Shown here: positions 15,415-17,804 of the stretch, in pieces
Layout: the number at the start of each line of letters is the position of its first letter
Numbering within the stretch: position 1 is the first letter of the stretch
Notes under the pieces: generated by a model
The model's input: only the letters and a program-made list of their open reading frames with translations
Told to the model about the DNA's origin: nothing
The model's database searches: none
Translations under genes and position numbers: made by a program
DNA from: JAHJRN01 sp043805355
Lineage (GTDB): Bacteria > Patescibacteriota > Patescibacteriia > 2-12-FULL-60-25
Direction: 5' to 3'
Assembly (NCBI GenBank): GCA_043805355.1
Contig: JAZDIB010000069.1
Coordinates: 1-17,804 of the forward strand
Length of the DNA: 17,804 bases

Positions 15415-17172
15415 ATGACTTCCCTCGCGGACATCCTCTACGAATTCTCGGTCTGGCTTGAGATCGAGGGAGCGCCATTCAAGCCGCGCGCCTATGCCCT
15501 CGCGTCCGAATCCGTGACGGCGCTCGGGAACGACGTGAAGGACGCGTGGCGCGCCGGCGGGGTGAAGGCGCTCATCGAGCTGCCCGGCATCGGTCGGTCC
15601 ATCGCGGAAAAAATCGACGAGTTCTACCGCACCGGCCACATCAAGGAATATGACACGATGAAGAAGCGGTTCCCCGTGGACATCACGGGCCTCTCGCATA
15701 TCGAAGGGCTCGGCCCGAAGCACATCGCCGAGCTGTACCGGCGCCTCGGCATCACCGACCTCGCGAAGCTGAAGCGGGCGCTCGCGCGCCATGAGATCCG
15801 GTCGCTTCCCCGGTGGGGCGCGAAGAGCGAGGAACGTCTCGCGAAAAACCTTGCGCTCATGGAGCGGTCGAGCGGACGGCATCTCCTCGGCGATATCCTC
15901 CCGATGGCGGACGATATCGTCGCCACGCTCTCGAAGGTCCGCGGCGTGAAACGATGCGCCTATGCGGGGTCGCTCCGCAGGCGTCAGGAAACGGTTGGCG
16001 ACATCGATCTCATCGCGACGACGGACGATCCCGGAAGCGTCATGGACGCATTCGTCGCGCTCCCCCTCGTCGAGGAGGTGCACGAGAAAGGAAAGACGCG
16101 CTCGTCCGTCCGCCTGCGCAACGGCATCGATGCGGATCTCCGCGTCGTGCCGGACGACGTCTTCGGCGCGACGCTCCAGTCCTTCACGGGCGACAAACGC
16201 CACAACGTCCTCCTCCGGGAGATCGCGCTGTCGAAGAAGTTTACGCTGAACGAATACGGGCTGTTCCGCCTCGCGAAGCGGAAGGACGGGAAGAAGGCCG
16301 GCGAGCTCGTCGCCTGCAGGACCGAAGAGGAGATCTACAAGCGCCTCGGCATGGAGATGCCGCCGCCGGAGATCCGCGTCGGCGGGGATGAGCTCGACGC
16401 GGCGCGATCAGGGACGCTCCCGGACCTGCTCCCGTACGGTTCGGTCAAAGGCGACCTGCAGGTCCAGACGGACTGGACGGACGGCTCCGCGTCCATCGAG
16501 GACATGGCGAAAACGGCGAAGGCCGCCGGACTCTCCTACCTGGCCGTCACGGACCACACTAAGGCACTCGCCTTCATCCACGGCCTTGACGATACGGGCG
16601 TGACCAAACAGGGCAAAGCGATCGACGCGCTGAACAGGAAGCTCCGCGGTTTCCGCCTGCTCCGCGGAACCGAATGCGACATCCTGCGCGACGGCGGCCT
16701 CGACCTGAAGGACGCGACACTCGCGAAGCTCGACTGGGTCGGTATCTCGGTGCATTCGCTCTTCAACCTCTCCCGCGAGGTCCAGACCGCCCGCGTGGTG
16801 AAGGCCATGTCGAACCCGAACGTGGACTGCCTCTTCCATCCCACATGCCGCATCATCGGCAAGCGCGAGGGATTGGATCTCGACATGGACGAGGTCATCG
16901 CCGCGGCGAAACGGTTCCGCGTCGTCCTCGAAATCGATTGCTTCCCGGACCGCTCCGACCTGCGCGACCTGCATGTGCGCGCGGCCGTGAAGGCCGGAGT
17001 GAAGCTTGCCATCGACACGGACGCTCACGGCCCGGACCACTTCAAGTTCATCCCCCTCGGCGAGGCCATCGCGCGGCGCGGCTGGGCGACGAGGAAGGAC
17101 GTGGTGAACGCGATGCCCCTCAAAGATCTTCTCGCGTACCTGGACAGGAAGCGCAAGCGTCGCGTATCGTGA
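15415..17172 (+). CDS. polX: DNA polymerase X with PHP domain (PolX)
   Basis: This 585-residue family X DNA polymerase/PHP fusion has the usual length for bacterial PolX and likely fills gaps in base-excision or double-strand-break repair. Residues 1-90 form the N-terminal HhH domain (LPGIGRSIAEKIDEF, then IEGLGPKHIAELY). The palm holds GSLRRRQETVGDIDLI with catalytic D196 and D198, and D241 in DADLRVV, so the polymerase triad is intact. The PHP domain (about 345-575) departs from the usual DLHxHTxxSDG: it reads DLQVQTDWTDG, with Gln at 349 and 351 where His normally binds metal. Other ligands remain: TDH (379-381), E420, H447, H475 in HPTCR (usually HPTGR), and D536/H538 in DTDAH. Reduced or changed nuclease activity is therefore possible. 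ATG 15415 is the only sensible start; it has no visible Shine-Dalgarno site and probably relies on coupling to the kinase gene. tRNA-Leu follows after 6 nt. Confidence 0.95.
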   Translation: MTSLADILYEFSVWLEIEGAPFKPRAYALASESVTALGNDVKDAWRAGGVKALIELPGIGRSIAEKIDEFYRTGHIKEYDTMKKRFPVDITGLSHIEGLGPKHIAELYRRLGITDLAKLKRALARHEIRSLPRWGAKSEERLAKNLALMERSSGRHLLGDILPMADDIVATLSKVRGVKRCAYAGSLRRRQETVGDIDLIATTDDPGSVMDAFVALPLVEEVHEKGKTRSSVRLRNGIDADLRVVPDDVFGATLQSFTGDKRHNVLLREIALSKKFTLNEYGLFRLAKRKDGKKAGELVACRTEEEIYKRLGMEMPPPEIRVGGDELDAARSGTLPDLLPYGSVKGDLQVQTDWTDGSASIEDMAKTAKAAGLSYLAVTDHTKALAFIHGLDDTGVTKQGKAIDALNRKLRGFRLLRGTECDILRDGGLDLKDATLAKLDWVGISVHSLFNLSREVQTARVVKAMSNPNVDCLFHPTCRIIGKREGLDLDMDEVIAAAKRFRVVLEIDCFPDRSDLRDLHVRAAVKAGVKLAIDTDAHGPDHFKFIPLGEAIARRGWATRKDVVNAMPLKDLLAYLDRKRKRRVS

Positions 17173-17178
17173 GCCCGC

Positions 17179-17265
17179 GCCCGGGTGGCGGAACTGGCAT
17201 ACGCAAGGGACTTAAAATCCCTAGCCCGCAAGGGTTTGTGGGTTCAACTCCCACCCCGGGCACCA
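17179..17265 (+). tRNA. tRNA-Leu (anticodon TAA)
   Basis: This is a class II tRNA of 87 nt with the CCA end encoded. The acceptor arms GCCCGGG (17179-17185) and CCCGGGC (17255-17261) pair perfectly, then A and CCA. The anticodon stem AGGGA / TCCCT encloses the loop CTTAAAA, giving anticodon TAA (17213-17215) that reads TTA and TTG. The long variable arm is CCCGCAAGGG-like, and the T-arm is TGGG TTCAACT CCCA. It starts 6 nt after the polX stop with no promoter of its own visible, so it is probably processed from the kinase-polX transcript. Confidence 0.95.
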
Positions 17266-17267
17266 TG

Positions 17268-17296
17268 AAAACGCCTCGATATCCGAGGCGTTTTTC
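17268..17296 (+). terminator. intrinsic terminator after tRNA-Leu
   Basis: AAAACGCCTCG pairs with CGAGGCGTTTTT around a short ATATC loop, with five T directly after the stem. The A-run on the left makes it potentially active in both directions. It ends the kinase-polX-tRNA transcript and insulates the orphan gene to the right. Confidence 0.88.
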
Positions 17297-17314
17297 GTAT
17301 AGCATCGCGATACC

Positions 17315-17343
17315 TTGACAGAATCGCCGTTTTCGTGTAGGTT
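17315..17343 (+). promoter_or_regulatory. sigma-70 promoter of the small orphan gene
   Basis: TTGACA (17315-17320, consensus), 17 bp, TAGGTT (17338-17343, four of six). Transcription should begin near 17350. It follows directly after the tRNA-Leu terminator. Confidence 0.65.
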
Positions 17344-17344
17344 T

Positions 17345-17442
17345 GGAGGTCGCTCCCGGATCGGGACGCGTCCCCGCCAAGCACATCGATCGCACGGACG
17401 GCTCCGTGCGGCACCTGACGGGCAGGCAGGAGGTAGGAACCG
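17345..17442 (+). promoter_or_regulatory. structured 5' leader of the small orphan gene
   Basis: This leader of about 93 nt contains two hairpins: TCCCG / CGGGA with a GAT loop (17354-17366), and a perfect 8-bp stem CGCACGGA / TCCGTGCG with a CGGC loop (17391-17410). It ends in a strong ribosome site AGGAGG (17428-17433). An additional GGAGGT at 17345-17350 sits near the transcription start and has no start codon behind it. I do not recognise a known riboswitch class. Confidence 0.4.
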
Positions 17443-17772
17443 ATGAAGCACACGACGCTTGCGTTGCAACTCCAGCTCGTGGAGCTCGAACTGAAGGTCG
17501 TCGAACCGACAAGGCCGTCGCACGACCCCATCCTCATGACCATCGACACGGAGTCGACGGATCCTCCGTCCGCGGACGGACGGTGCGCCCCCTTCGGGGG
17601 CGTCGACATCCTGACATGCGGTCCCGGCGGATTCATGAGCATGGAGTGTTGGCGCCTCCACCTCCCCGGCGCCAAGGCGGATTCCCCCGTCGCCGCGATG
17701 ACGGGATTCGACCTCCTCCCCCCTGCGTTCCCGGACGACGGAAAACGCCGCGCTCTGTACGCCTGCTGAAGC
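17443..17772 (+). CDS. small orphan protein of unknown function
   Basis: This 108- to 109-residue cytoplasmic-looking protein has no signal peptide or membrane helix. It opens with an amphipathic Leu-rich helix (MKHTTLALQLQLVELELKVVE) and continues with a Pro/Gly/Asp-rich region carrying four cysteines (about 48, 59, 69 and the last residue) in DGRCAPFGGVDILTCGPGGF, SMECWRL and ALYAC. I do not recognise the family. The evidence that it is real is expression architecture: a consensus-like promoter, AGGAGG 9 nt before the ATG at 17443, and a terminator insulating it from the tRNA transcript. The stop is TGA at 17767-17769. The 35 nt beyond hold nothing I can identify. Its small size, strong signals and structured leader would suit a highly expressed accessory protein. 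Confidence 0.6.
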
Positions 17773-17804
17773 ACGGCACGACACCCCCGATGCGCTCGAG
17801 CGCA

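Overview
The window is about 17.8 kb of GC-rich DNA (roughly 60% or more by eye). The gene content points to a Patescibacteria (Candidate Phyla Radiation) genome, most likely a Parcubacteria-like lineage. The signs are a giant secreted surface protein with the 'YYYAQDGKRYVFPNEKTYFSWF' class of N-terminal module, an ECF sigma factor paired with a DUF5667 membrane protein, a histidine kinase with the HQLKTPL H-box, and a PolX whose PHP motif reads DLQVQT. The lineage is my inference from family knowledge. No 16S rRNA or ribosomal protein is present to prove it. The standard genetic code (TGA = stop) fits every gene.

Left part (1-6500): minus-strand genes, in transcription order, for an ECF sigma factor (6045-5479), a DUF5667 putative anti-sigma/membrane partner 3 nt behind it (5475-4420), and a 1321-residue surface protein (4189-224). 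The surface protein has a long, hairpin-rich 5' leader and several hairpins after its stop. Together they look like an envelope-sensing regulator placed upstream of its likely main surface target. Divergent to the sigma gene is a 100-residue HTH protein (6196-6498), whose start codon lies just behind a near-perfect 20-bp palindrome that overlaps its probable -10 box.

Middle (6511-10852): a minus-strand three-gene operon in which each stop overlaps the next start as ATGA. It encodes an O-antigen ligase/polymerase-like membrane protein, a GT4 glycosyltransferase fused to a degenerate methyltransferase-like domain, and a second GT4 glycosyltransferase. It probably builds or attaches a surface glycan. 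A textbook intrinsic terminator (10923-10968) separates it from the next transcript.

Next (10923-13069): a minus-strand two-gene transcript driven by a near-consensus promoter (TTGACA, 17 bp, TATATT). It encodes a small Cys-rich exported protein (GTG start) and a 528-residue MopE-motif lipoprotein with a long Thr/Ser linker.

Right part (13089-17804), plus strand: tRNA-Gly(GCC) with its own promoter and terminator; a CHASE-PAS-HisKA-HATPase sensor kinase; a PolX DNA polymerase with a PHP domain 5 nt behind it; tRNA-Leu(TAA) only 6 nt after polX, followed by a terminator; and a 108-residue orphan protein with its own promoter, structured leader and strong ribosome binding site. Overall the window is dominated by envelope and surface functions, plus one repair polymerase and two tRNAs.
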